NCBI RefSeq assembly: GCF_033115175.1
Contig: NC_084834.1
Span: forward strand, 12,683,294 to 12,747,293
Direction: 5' to 3'
Origin: Lepus europaeus
Lineage: Eukaryota; Chordata; Mammalia; Lagomorpha; Leporidae
DNA length: 64,000 nucleotides
Positions 12,456 through 22,974 of this stretch are shown here, one piece after another (the first letter of the stretch is position 1; every line of letters starts with the position of its first letter). Both the position numbers and the translations under genes were made by a program. The notes under the pieces were generated by a model, which ran no database searches, was not told the DNA's origin, and saw only the letters and a list, made by a program, of their open reading frames with translations.

Positions 12456-13405
12456 CCCAAAGACACCTTTTATTTAAGGAATACAGACTTCAGGCATTTC
12501 ATAAGTACAACTTTAGGAATACAGTGATTCTTCCCACCATACCCACCCTCCCATCCCTCCTCTTCCTCCCTCTCCCCATTCCCAGTCCCATTCTCCACTA
12601 AGATCCATTTTCAATTAACTTTATAGACAGAAGACCAACTCTATACTAAGGGTTCAACAAATTGTATGGCAAACAAACAAAAACAAAACAAAACTAAAAA
12701 AAAAAAAAAAAAAACAAAAAAACAAAAAAACTGTTCCTCAATAGTCACAAGGGTTGTTCAAAGTCATTGCATGTTGAAGTTAGTTGTACTTTCTTTTTAT
12801 TTTTTTAGAAACTTAATTAACTTTGAGATTTTTTTATTTATTTTACTTGAAAGTCAGAGTTACACAGAGAGAGAAGGAGAGGCAGAAAGAGTGAGAGAGA
12901 GAGAGAGAGAGGTCTTCCATCTGCTGGTTCACTCCCCAGTCGGCTGCAACAGCTGGAGCTGTGCCTATCCGAAGCCAGGAGCCAGGAGCCTCCTCTGAGT
13001 TTCCCACGTGGGTGCAGGGACCTAAGGACTTGGGCCATCTTCCACTGCTTTCCCAGGCCACAACAGAGAGCTGGATAGGAAGTGGAACAGCTGGGACTCA
13101 AACCAGCACTCACATGGGATATCACCACTGCAGGCAGCGGCCTAACCGGCTATGCCACAGTGCCGGCCCCAACTTAACTTTAAAGAAACACCTAAGACTG
13201 ATATATCTTTTGTGAGCACTTAGGCATAGTTATAATAAAACTCTTTAAGGACAGAGGTCCTACCCAGGGAGTTAGTGCACAGTGACTCCCGTTGTTTAAC
13301 AATTTACACTCTTACATATGAGGTCAGTGATCACCCGACATGAGCTGCCTAGGCTATGGAAGCCTTTTGAATCCACAAACTCCATCAGTATTTAGACAAG
13401 GCTGT
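12456..13405 (-). mobile_element. L1 3' end, interrupted by a SINE
   Basis: The antisense L1 3' UTR (CCCTCCCATCCCTCC, AAGATCCATTTTCAATTAAC) continues past the SINE at 12827-13170 with GTGCACAGTGACTCC, CTATGGAAGCC and TATTTAGACAAGG. The same ordered phrases occur at 62291-62713, so both copies come from one L1 subfamily. An A-rich run is present at 12695-12730. Confidence 0.75.
12827..13170 (-). mobile_element. C-type SINE inserted in L1
   Basis: An antisense copy (CTTGAAAGTCAGAGTTACAC, a (GA)n tract, CACAGTGCCGGCCCC). Flanks ACTTAATTAACTTTGAG and AACTTAACTTTAAAG are an imperfect target duplication. Confidence 0.92.
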
Positions 13406-13509
13406 AAGCAAAGTGTCAAGCACAGATTATATGTGCATACAATCAAGACAACCCTATAGACTCAGTAAACAGGAGTGTATCTACAAATCTTTTTCTTTTC
13501 TGCTTCTAT

Positions 13510-13821
13510 TTTTTTTATTTTTATTTTTGATTTTTTTGACAGGCAGAGTGGATAGTGAGAGAGAGACAGACAGAAAGGTCTTCTTTTTTGCCGTTGGTTC
13601 ACCCTCCAATGGCCGCTGCGGCTGGCACATCTTGCTGATCCGAAGCCAGGAGCCAGGTGCTTCTCCTGGTCTCCCATGGGGTGCAGGGCCCAAGTACTTG
13701 GGCCATCCTCCACTGCACTCCTGGGCCATAGCAGAGAGCTGGCCTGGAAGAGCAGCAACGGGGACAGAATCTGGCGCCCCGACCGGGACTAGAACCCAGT
13801 GTGCCTGCGCCGCAAGGCGTT
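13510..13821 (-). mobile_element. C-type SINE, 5'-truncated
   Basis: An antisense CSINE2-like copy (GACAGGCAGAGTGGATAGTG) that stops at GCGCCGCAAGGCG, so the promoter-end A-box side is missing. The target duplication TGCTTCTAT is at 13501-13509 and 13822-13830. Confidence 0.9.
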
Positions 13822-13830
13822 TGCTTCTAT

Positions 13831-14251
13831 CTTTTCTATCATGTTTTTATGTTTGGATCTTTGGAGCTACTCATGCCTGGCAACATACAATTATTCCAAT
13901 AAGTATGTGAGTGGCACAAAAGTTTATTTGAAAAGACAAATGAGAGTCAGATGTTGCCACAAGCCTCTGCACTGCTAGAGTAAACAAACTATGGAAGCAG
14001 CAGTGATGACATCAGCTGCAATGAGCACAGCAAAATTATTGCAAGAATCAGCAAAATCCCCAATATGACCACAAATAATGAGACTGGCTTGTCATTCATG
14101 GTTTATAGATTATTTTAGTTTCCCAGAAGTAAGTAGCAAGGCTGCCTTTTTTCACTCAAATTCTATCTTACAAACAAAATATGCAAAATTCATACCAAAA
14201 AGAGTCTGTTCTTTATTGTGTTGATAGTTCTAATTTTTAGAAACATATAGA
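13831..14251. other. Unique DNA
   Basis: No recognisable feature. Confidence 0.4.
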
Positions 14252-14579
14252 GGGGCCGGTGCTATGGCAAAGTAGGCTAAGCCTCTGCCTACATTGCCGG
14301 CATCCCAAATGGATGCCAGTTCACGTCCAAGCTGCTCTTCTTCTGATCCAGTTCTCTGCTAATGGCCTGGGAAAGCAGTAGAAGATGGCCCAAGTGCTTG
14401 GCCCCTGCACCCAAGTGGGAGACCCAGGAGAAGATCCTGGCCCCTGGCTTCAGATAGGCCTAGCTCTGGCTGTTGCAGCCATTTGGGGAGTGAACCAGCA
14501 GATGGAAGACTTCTCTTTCTCGCCCCTCTCTCTCTGTAACTCTGGATATGAAATAAATAAATAAATATTTTTTAAAAAA
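14252..14579 (+). mobile_element. C-type SINE
   Basis: A sense copy starting GGGGCCGGTGCTATGGC and ending AAATAAATAAATAAAT plus A-rich tail. Flanks AGAAACATATA and AGAAATATATG are the target duplication. Confidence 0.93.
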
Positions 14580-14664
14580 GAAATATATGTATATACCTAT
14601 AGTGTGTGTGTGTGTGTGTGTAAGGAGTAGGGGATAGAGAGAGAGACTTCTAATATAATCTTAA

Positions 14665-14951
14665 AATAAGCCTCCTCCTGTGTTGCCAGTGCCCCGGTTG
14701 CTCCTCTTCCAATCCAGTTCTTTGCTGTGGCCTGGGAAAGCAGTGGAAAATGGCCCAAGTGCTTGTCCCCTGCACCATGTGGGAGATCTGGAAAAAGCTC
14801 CTGGCTCCTGGCCTCAGATCAGCCAAGCTCTGGCTGACGGCCATTTGGGAGGTGAACCAGCAGATGGAAAACTTCTCTCTCTCTCTCTCTCTGTCTCTCC
14901 CACTCTCTATAATTCTGCTTTTCAAATAAATAAATAAATCTTTAAAAAAAA
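14665..14951 (+). mobile_element. C-type SINE, 5' end degraded
   Basis: A sense copy lacking a clear left terminus, running from GCCTCCTCCTGTGTTGCCAG to AAATAAATAAATAAATCTTT. A (TG)n microsatellite and GAGAGAGA lie just upstream (about 14600-14645). Confidence 0.88.
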
Positions 14952-14954
14952 GGT

Positions 14955-15805
14955 TCTACAAAACAAAAGGCCTCAAAAGAGGACACCTTGCAACTCAGCT
15001 AGGGTAAAGGAATCAATTATGTCACTGCAATTAATCACTTCTATTGAGTAATATTTAAACATCATACATTTCATTACAGGTGAAAAGTTTACAGTGGAAA
15101 AATTATGATATGAAAACATTTTCTAATGAATATTTAATTCAGTTTCAAGGTTACAAAATGAAATCAAATGTCAATTTCTTTATTAATCAAGTACAAATAA
15201 AATTTATTTTTAAGCAGAAGAAACCTAATGTTACTTAGAAATTTAATTTACAAATAATGTAAGTATACATCTGGAATTTTATTACTGAGCATTAACTGAG
15301 GGAGAGTGTACAAATAGCAAAATTGACATGTAATAAATTTTTTAGATTATTTGTAGGTGTTTAAAATATACTTCTAATTTAATTATTTAACCAAAAAAGT
15401 TAATATTTTTAATCTTTATACTTATGAACCATAAACAAAATAATCATTAAATCATTATAAATATAGAAAAATGCAATGGAAAAATAAGATCTGATGACAA
15501 AATTCAGTGTATAGATAATTCTATATTATCTTTAATATAATGACATGCAGAAAGGTAAGTCAGAAATAACTTAAAATTTTACCAATCATTATCTTTGGAT
15601 AGTAAAAAATACATAGTTTATTTAATTTTTAGTTTGAATTTTTAAGTGTTCTTAAGTGAAATTCAACGTGTTCACAATAATTGATCAAACACAAACCCCA
15701 TAGATAACAAATGTCAGATCTAGGAGCTGATCTAGTTCTAAAATATACTATCTTAGCCTTTACTGTAGCTATTATAAAATTTATTGGATTAAAGAATTTA
15801 AAAAT
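14955..15805. other. Unique, very AT-rich DNA
   Basis: An AT-rich stretch with no coding or RNA signature and no repeat that I recognise. Confidence 0.4.
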
Positions 15806-15807
15806 AG

Positions 15808-16140
15808 CAGGGCTGGTGTTGTGATGCAACAGGTTAAGCCACTGCTTGTGATGAAGGCATCCAACATTGCAGCACCAGTTACAATCTTGGATGTTCTGCT
15901 TCTGATCCAGCTTCCTGCAGATATGCCTGGCAAGGCAGTAAATGATGATGGCTCAAGTCCCTGAGTCCCTGCAGCTCATGTGGGAGACAAACATGGATTT
16001 TAGGCTTTCCTGGCTTTAGCAGCCATTTGGGGAGTGAACCAGCAGATAGAAGACCTCTTTCTCTCTCTCTCCATCTCTTTTTCTGTATGTGTGTTGTCTG
16101 AGAGACTCTTTCAAATAAATATATAAATCTTTAAAAAAAA
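15808..16140 (+). mobile_element. C-type SINE
   Basis: A sense copy from GGGCTGGTGTTGTGATGC to AAATAAATATATAAATCTTT plus poly(A), moderately diverged. Confidence 0.88.
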
Positions 16141-16555
16141 AGCAGCATAGATTAGAGAAAGTACTATCATATCTCAAAACATAATAATATATGCATATTA
16201 TTCCTGTAGGAGAAATGTAGAAACAGAAAACATGCCAGAAAGAATGTTTGGAAATAAATTATCTTTCAAATAATTGAACCAAGACAAAATCTGTCTAAAA
16301 ATCAGGAGGTAGATTGGGAAGGATGATACCCATACCTATTACTAGAATTCAGATATTTGGTGTGCATTGAGAAAGGAAGTTATTAATAGGAGCCATAAGA
16401 CTATTAATATATTTAAGGAGCACTGTTGTCCCAGACATTCTGTTAGGAAGATGGTGTGTGTGTGTGTGTGTGTAATGAAGTTGGGAGCTAGTGGTGGTCT
16501 GGTGAGGATTGCCTTGAGTTTTATTGAATAAGAGAGCTTTCATAAATAATTAAAA
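16140..16555. other. Unique DNA with a (TG)n microsatellite
   Basis: A TGTGTGTGTG run at about 16453-16473; otherwise featureless. Confidence 0.5.
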
Positions 16556-16559
16556 TATA

Positions 16560-16900
16560 GGGAGCAAGCACGTAGCCCAGTGGTTAAGGTGCTTGCATCT
16601 CACATCTGAGTGCCTGTGTTCAAGTCCTGGTTCCAGCTCCCAACTCCAGCTTCTGGCTAATGCAGACCACAGGAGGCTGCAGTGAATGCTCAGTTGGATT
16701 TCTACCACCTACATGGAACATATGGACTGCATCTTGCCCCTGGCTTTGATCCCAGCCCTACCCAGCCCATTGCTCTCATTTTGGGGGTGAACCAGTGTAT
16801 GGACAATCAATTCTCTCGCTCGCTTGCTCGCTCCTGCTCTTTCTTTCTCCCTCTCTCCTTCTCTGTATCTCTGCCTTTCAAATAAATACATAACTCTTTT
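16560..16900 (+). mobile_element. Older C-type SINE
   Basis: A sense copy (GGGAGCAAGCACGTAGCCC, GTTCAAGTCCTGGTTCC, CTGCCTTTCAAATAAATAC) whose A-rich end was the target of the next SINE. Confidence 0.8.
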
Positions 16901-17234
16901 TTTTTTTGACAGGCAGAGTGGACAGTGAGAGAGAGACAGAGAGAAAGGTCTTCCTTTTGCCATTGGTTCACCCTCCAATGGCCGCTGTGGTAGGCGTGCT
17001 GCAGCCAGCGCACCACGCTGATCCGATGGCAGGAGCCAGGTGCTTCTCCTGGTCTCCCATGGGGTGCAGGGCCCAAGCACTTGGGCCATCCTCCACTGCA
17101 CTCCCTGGCCACAGCAGAGAGCTGGCCTGGAAGAGGGGCAACCGGAACAGAATCCGGTGCCCCGACTGGGACTAGAACCTGGTGTGCCGGCGCCGCAAGG
17201 CAGAGGATTAGCCTGTTAAGCCAGGGCGCCGGTC
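16901..17234 (-). mobile_element. C-type SINE (CSINE2-like) inserted in older SINE tail
   Basis: An antisense full-length copy. The duplications CATAACTCTTTT (16889-16900) and CATAGCTCTTTT (17235-17246) fix the borders. The long minus frames of 101-130 codons are SINE translation. Confidence 0.93.
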
Positions 17235-17442
17235 CATAGCTCTTTTAAAAAAGAAAAAAGCAGAATGGATTCTTGATCTTAAACATGTTAGTTGATATTG
17301 GCAATGGATTTCTGATATTGGGCTGCATAGTTGGCTCTCTAGTCTTTATGACAGTCATGTGAATATGCTTCGAAAACATGTCTGCCAACACAAGGTATCT
17401 GAAGTGTTGAGAACTGCAGAATCTCAGTTCAGTCATTACTCA

Positions 17443-17869
17443 TGTTAGGAAACTGGTGCAGCTTTAGCCAGGTGGCCGCATGGCCCAGCTGCCTGAGCCA
17501 GGCTCCACCCCCATCCTAATGGGATTCGCTGCTCCTGCTTCTCTGCCCTTCCCTCAGGCAAAGTTTTAAAAGGGCCTGTTCCTGAACACGTGCTCCCTTG
17601 GTTCTTCTTTCCTGGCCCTTCTCTCCTTCGCTCTCTTGGTTCCTCTCTCTAGCCTCCTCCTCTGGTCTCTTGGATCTCTCTCTTGGCTCCTCTCTGCTCT
17701 CTTCTCTCCTTGCTAGCTCCTCTCCTCTCTGTTTCTCTCTTATACTGTCTTTCTCTCTCTTTTTCCTTCACCACCCCTTCAGTCTGGTCTGTTGGGTGTT
17801 CCCCAGTAAACCCTTTCCCTTACTCCAGTGTTCGGTGTGTTTTGCAATGGCTAACATTAATATATAACA
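17443..17869 (+). mobile_element. Solo LTR of an endogenous retrovirus
   Basis: A 427-bp block begins TGTTAGGAAAC and ends TATATAACA, giving matching TGTTA/TAACA termini. It is flanked by the 5-bp direct repeat ACTCA (17438-17442 and 17870-17874). Inside, a TTTTAAAAGGG box, a pyrimidine-rich middle and an AGTAAA signal followed by TTCGGTGTGTTTT fit a U3-R-U5 order on the plus strand. No gag, pol or env sequence adjoins it, so it is a solo LTR left by recombination. A 5-bp duplication would suit class III or some class I elements; the family is not identified. Confidence 0.72.
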
Positions 17870-17874
17870 ACTCA

Positions 17875-19600
17875 GGAAACAGAAAGACTTTGACTTCCAG
17901 AACCAAGGTTCTCCTAACACCTGGTTTTACTCAAATTCACATCTGTCCTGAGATCACAACTTCTCAGTCCACACGTTCCTGTCCAAATCTCTTACACCTC
18001 TGAGCCTAGGGGCAGAAGCTGGCCTTAGCTTGTTCTTCATTCACCAATGTCCTAAGAATATTCAGCATTAATGGAAACAATTAAAAAAAAGACCACAGGA
18101 AAACGGTTATTATTTTAAGCAAGACTAATGCATTTTACAGCAATAGTTTCAGCTTCTGGCTGTCATCTGCCATCTGGCAATTTTTCTGTGTCATTCTAGT
18201 TCTCCATTTGTTCCTTAAATCTTGCCATCGTTTCTGAATGTTCAGGTCTGCATGATGTATTTACTCTTTGACTCTCAGTTCTGTGATTCCTAAACTCTAA
18301 TATTCACTGCCATTCAACTCATGTCAGACATGTGTGTGTTAACACATCCACAAAAATACAAAAATACACCCTCACTTTCTTCCTGCTGAACTTCTCAGCA
18401 GTCTCCTCTCTTAAAGAAAAGGCCACATCCATTGTGTTTAAGCCTCTTTTAATTCATTTCTCAGTGCACCTCACTGTGGGTTCTGCCGCTGTGTTTGTCT
18501 TATCAAGGTCATCAGCGCATTTTAAAAACATGTAAATGTAATCTGTGAGATGACTTCCAGGATAACCACTACAGCAGTGAGGGGCTCAGCTCAACCTGTG
18601 TGTCCTCACAGAAATTACAGAACATTTCGAACAGGAGAACATTCGCCATGGAGCTGCAACTCAATGCAGAAGAGGAATAAGAAAAAGTATAGAGACAGCA
18701 GTAAAATATCAAGAACTTGTGTAAGTAAGTCCTTATGGTGTGGTCCCTCAATCAACAGTTCAACATCAACTTGGAACTTATTAGAAATTTAAATCCTAAG
18801 GATCTATCCCAGACATACTGGGATATCCCAGAATCAGAAAGTTTGGGCTATTGAGCATAGCAAACAGTATTGTAAGAGGCTTTGAAGATTGTTTTGATAC
18901 ATAATAACTTATGAGCCAATTTCTTAAGTGTGTATGTCAGTATGAACATATATCAATCAATTTATACAAAACATATGTGTGTGCATGTGTGCATGTAAAC
19001 AAAGCGTGGCATTCTATGAAGAAAAATAGCAACGTGCACACATTTGATGTAAAATAATTATTTGAAAGAACAGGAAAAAAAAAAGCAATGGGTCTAGAAT
19101 GGGTGATCCAGTGAGAAAGTAACAAGATGCTAAGAGGCTGAGCAGATCATGTGCAATCCTGAAGGTAAGGAAAGAGGCTTGGATTTCATTATGTATGGAA
19201 TCGGAAGACATTGGAAACTTACAAATAAAGAAGTGTCATGACTTGATTGACTTTTAAGTTACTCTTGCTGCTCTGGAGAAAATAGATTGCAAGAGACAGA
19301 GTGAGAGTGGAGATACTGGGTAGGACACTTTCACGGTGCTTTGGGAAACAGTTGGTGGTGGCCAGCTCACGGGCCATGGCTGTGATGACCGAGAGACATT
19401 CACAGGCACCAACCAGAGGAACTTTGTCAGGAAGTCCTAACTCACTAGTAGGATACCCACCTGGAATTCCTCTTTCTTTTCCTTTCCTAATCCTTATAAC
19501 AATCTGTACTTTTTCTTCAGAAATGTGATCAAACTTGTCCCTAAAACATTTGTGATTCTGTACTCATAGATGTGTATGTGTGCTGGAGATGAAGCTTGAT
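17875..19600. other. Unique intergenic DNA
   Basis: No gene or repeat is confidently recognised. Several 60-106 codon frames overlap each other in different frames without splice signals. Confidence 0.4.
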
Positions 19601-20400
19601 TTTAACTACAAAGTGCACATCCACTATCCCTGTTTTGCTTTCATTAGCATATTTTATGCTTTTTCATAAAATTTTTAATGAGTTTTTCACATTTAGCTTC
19701 ATCTAGTTCTCCATTCTATTTGCTGTTATATCCAAATAAGTGTATATAATATTATTTAATGGTTCCCTAAGTTCTGTTTTTATTATTAGTTTTTTCAGCA
19801 TTGCCAAGGGGTTTTTGTTTTAGTTTGGTTTTCATTGCTTTTTTTTCTTTTGCAAGAAAACAAGTGGTTGAGTATACTGATGGTCTCTGCTTTCTAAATC
19901 ACTTGGCTCTGCCTTTACCATCTTTATTTCTCTTTTTATTTTGGATTTTACTTTCTTAAAGTTATGAACTGTTTTTCTGAATTCTTGAACTTAGTGCTTA
20001 ATTCATAGTTTTACATATTTTCCAACTGAAGACCTTAAATTTGCTTCTCTAGTTACCACTGCAGATCTGATTGTTTGATATTTTTGATTGTTATTGTATT
20101 CTAAGAGTTTGTTATTTCCATTAAGATGTGTTCCTTAGCCTGTAGAATAATTGTAAGACTCATTTTCAAACTTGTTTGTTATATCTCAATTTGTACTTTA
20201 ATAAGATTTTTCTGAAATTTAATTTTTTGCACTGAATTTGTTGATCAGAGACACTTTTGTTGATCAATGGATACTTTCTTTTCTTTGTAGGCTAAAATGT
20301 AGCTGTGATAACTATGGTTCCATAGATTCTTTGAAAGACTGTATATCCTGCTATGTATAAATTCCTATGCATATTTAAAGGAAGCTTCTTATTTGTAGAT
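19600..20400 (-). mobile_element. Ancient L1 ORF2-region fragment
   Basis: T-rich sequence with degraded antisense L1 phrases in order (CACTGCAGATCTGATTG, CAAACTTGTTTGTTATATC, AAAGACTGTATATCCTGCTA). It parallels the better-preserved L1 at 60.5-60.9 kb. Strongly diverged, with uncertain borders. Confidence 0.45.
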
Positions 20401-21190
20401 CTTAAAGATCTGCAACTTCCCAGAGATATGTCAAGGTGAACATTTTTGAAATAGCATTATGGACAGCAGTTTACATAGAATAATATATTAAACTACAATT
20501 ATTTCAGCCACCCTTGGAACAGCACTATTGTGTTTATGAATTTATCGTGCGACATGCATGTTCTGTGACATGGTTTTGTGCTGCAGCCTACTCTGGTTTT
20601 CATTTTGGCCATGAACTCATCCACAGCAGGAGAGCCCCACCCCACCTATGGTATAGAGACCTGCAGATGGATCAGTTCTTATTTGCCCTGCTAGTACTGT
20701 TTAGAGTTTACTGATCTTGAAACGCTTTCAATTTTTTTTTCTGGCTGGATGCTCCTGTATGGGAGGGAGACATATGTGCAACACAGTCTCAGAGTTCTGG
20801 GTTTGTTGAAGGTGTTGTATTTCTACTCTTAGGCTTGGCTCCACTCCAACCATGGTTCAGAGAGTAAATATCTTCTGATCTGTTTGGGTTTCTGGATTCT
20901 CACATCAAGTCTATGTCAAGCTCCTGTACACATGGTCCCTGAGCATAAAATCACTTCCTTTAATAAGAATTAAATCTCCACATGCCCTAAGGCCTCTATG
21001 CATTTGCAGTTCATGTTGCTTTGAGAATATCTATGTACTTAACATGTTTGAGTGGTTTTGTGTATGTTGTGGGGATGAAAGTCAGTTCATTCAGAGGAGT
21101 TGCTCCAGCATTTGACCTAACCAGCATTGGATAATTTTTTTTTCAAATTTTCTGATTATCTACAGATTCTGAGCACCTGGGGACTAGGCC
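20400..21190. other. Unique DNA
   Basis: No supported feature. The frame at 20514-20714 is isolated and unrecognised. Confidence 0.4.
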
Positions 21191-21203
21191 CCATATTTTT
21201 CTT

Positions 21204-21524
21204 TTTCTTCTTTTTTTAAGATTTTATTTATTTATTTGAAAGGTAGAGTTACAGACAGTGAGAGGGAGAGACAGAGAAAGATCTTCCATTTGCTGGTTCA
21301 TTCCCTAAATGGCTGCAACAGCCAGAGCTGGGCCAATACAAAGGCAGGAGCCAGGAGCTTCTTTTTTGGTCTACCACGTGAGTACAGAGGCCCAAGTGCT
21401 TAGGCCATCTTCTACTGCTTCCCCAGACAATAGCAGAGAGCTGGATCAGAAGAGGAGCAGGTGGGATTAGAACCAGTGCCCATATGGATGGAGGATTAAC
21501 CTACTGCACTACAATGCTGGCCCT
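21204..21524 (-). mobile_element. C-type SINE with target duplication
   Basis: An antisense copy bounded by CCATATTTTTCTT at 21191-21203 and 21525-21537, with AAGATTTTATTTATTTATT and a GCTGGCCC end. Confidence 0.94.
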
Positions 21525-21537
21525 CCATATTTTTCTT

Positions 21538-22974
21538 GGATTTCTCTTTTCAGCATGTTGCCCAAAACACAAGTGTTTACTGACTGAATTAATATTTCAA
21601 TGTAGTCTTATAATTTTCTTCCAAAAACATGAAGACACAAACAATATTCATCCTTCCTTTTCTGACGTTTACTGAGAGAGGATAAAATTTCAAGCCTATT
21701 TGAATCATAGCATATCAAGATGGAGTCAGTAAAGGAAAAAAAATATTTAAGAAAACTGTAGATGAAATACCTAAAGCCAAGTTTCATTTCAGGATTCATA
21801 ACTATCGTCAAGTACATGTGTCAGTATGGGAGAAATTTCACACCTATTATATAAGTGTTTGTGATGATTGTTTTACCTCCAGCTGCAAGATACAATGCCA
21901 CATGCATTAATAAACAAGGGCAAAATGTCATTGACATACAGAGCGTTAACTTCAAATATAAACACATATATAGGCTAGAAGAAAACAGCAAAGAAGTCAT
22001 AGAGATTGGCTTATAAAGAAAAAGAGAGTATCTCTTATAATCCTATGTGAATTGTCTCCAAGGTAAATTCACAAAAATTGTGGTCCATAGTGTTCCAAAT
22101 TATCCAGAAGCTTTATCACTCAATTCTGGTTTGGAATGTGTTTGGAAATTTCTTCTTCCTGTCAGTGACAGTAGAGTTAGCAAGTACATTCCATGCTTTA
22201 GACTACAATTTCTCATAGGTTTGAGGGACAGATAATTAACAAATATTTTCTTTGCAGCAACAATCTGCAAAGTTTCATGTCAAGGATCATGTTGAGTTAT
22301 GCATATAGAACAGTAAAATGTAAGGCGCACAGCTTCAAGATATAAGACAGAACGTGGCATTCAGGTACTCACAGGTGAGCAACCACTTCAGTATCATCAG
22401 GAAAAATGGATAAATGGAAATGTAATAATTTTAGGAGTATTAAAAGCAAAAGTATTTTGTGACGATAATAATTTCTATCCTAATTAATGATGGATTTATT
22501 TAATAATATCTTTTTTCCATGTTCCAGAGCAACAGAGATTACTGAAACTAAATTCCTGAGTTTTCCAAGTGTATAAGCCGGTAGAGGGAGAGAACCATAA
22601 GTTGCACACATTTATAAAGTGTAGCAAGATCTATGCTATTTGGAATCCTGAGAAGTGGAAAGGAGAAATGTGTTCCAGTTTGAATGAGGATAAGGGATGC
22701 AGTGGTTAACAAATGTTTTATTTAGAATGAAGTCTTTGAATAGTATGCTGATATAGGACAAAAATAAAAATGCTTGTTCATCAGACTAAAACAGGCAGTC
22801 ATATGTGATGTGTGTTTCTCTAACTTCAACATGTGAGCAGAGAGTGCAACAGATGCACACAAAGCCACAGCTAGGCCTCTGGGGGAGTGCAAAAGTCTAG
22901 ATGGGACAAATAGTCTGATGGAAGCGGAAGACCCTTAATCCTGGAGATAGGATTTATAGATACAGTTCCAAGAA
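21538..22974. other. Unique AT-rich DNA
   Basis: No coding, RNA or repeat feature recognised. Confidence 0.4.
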
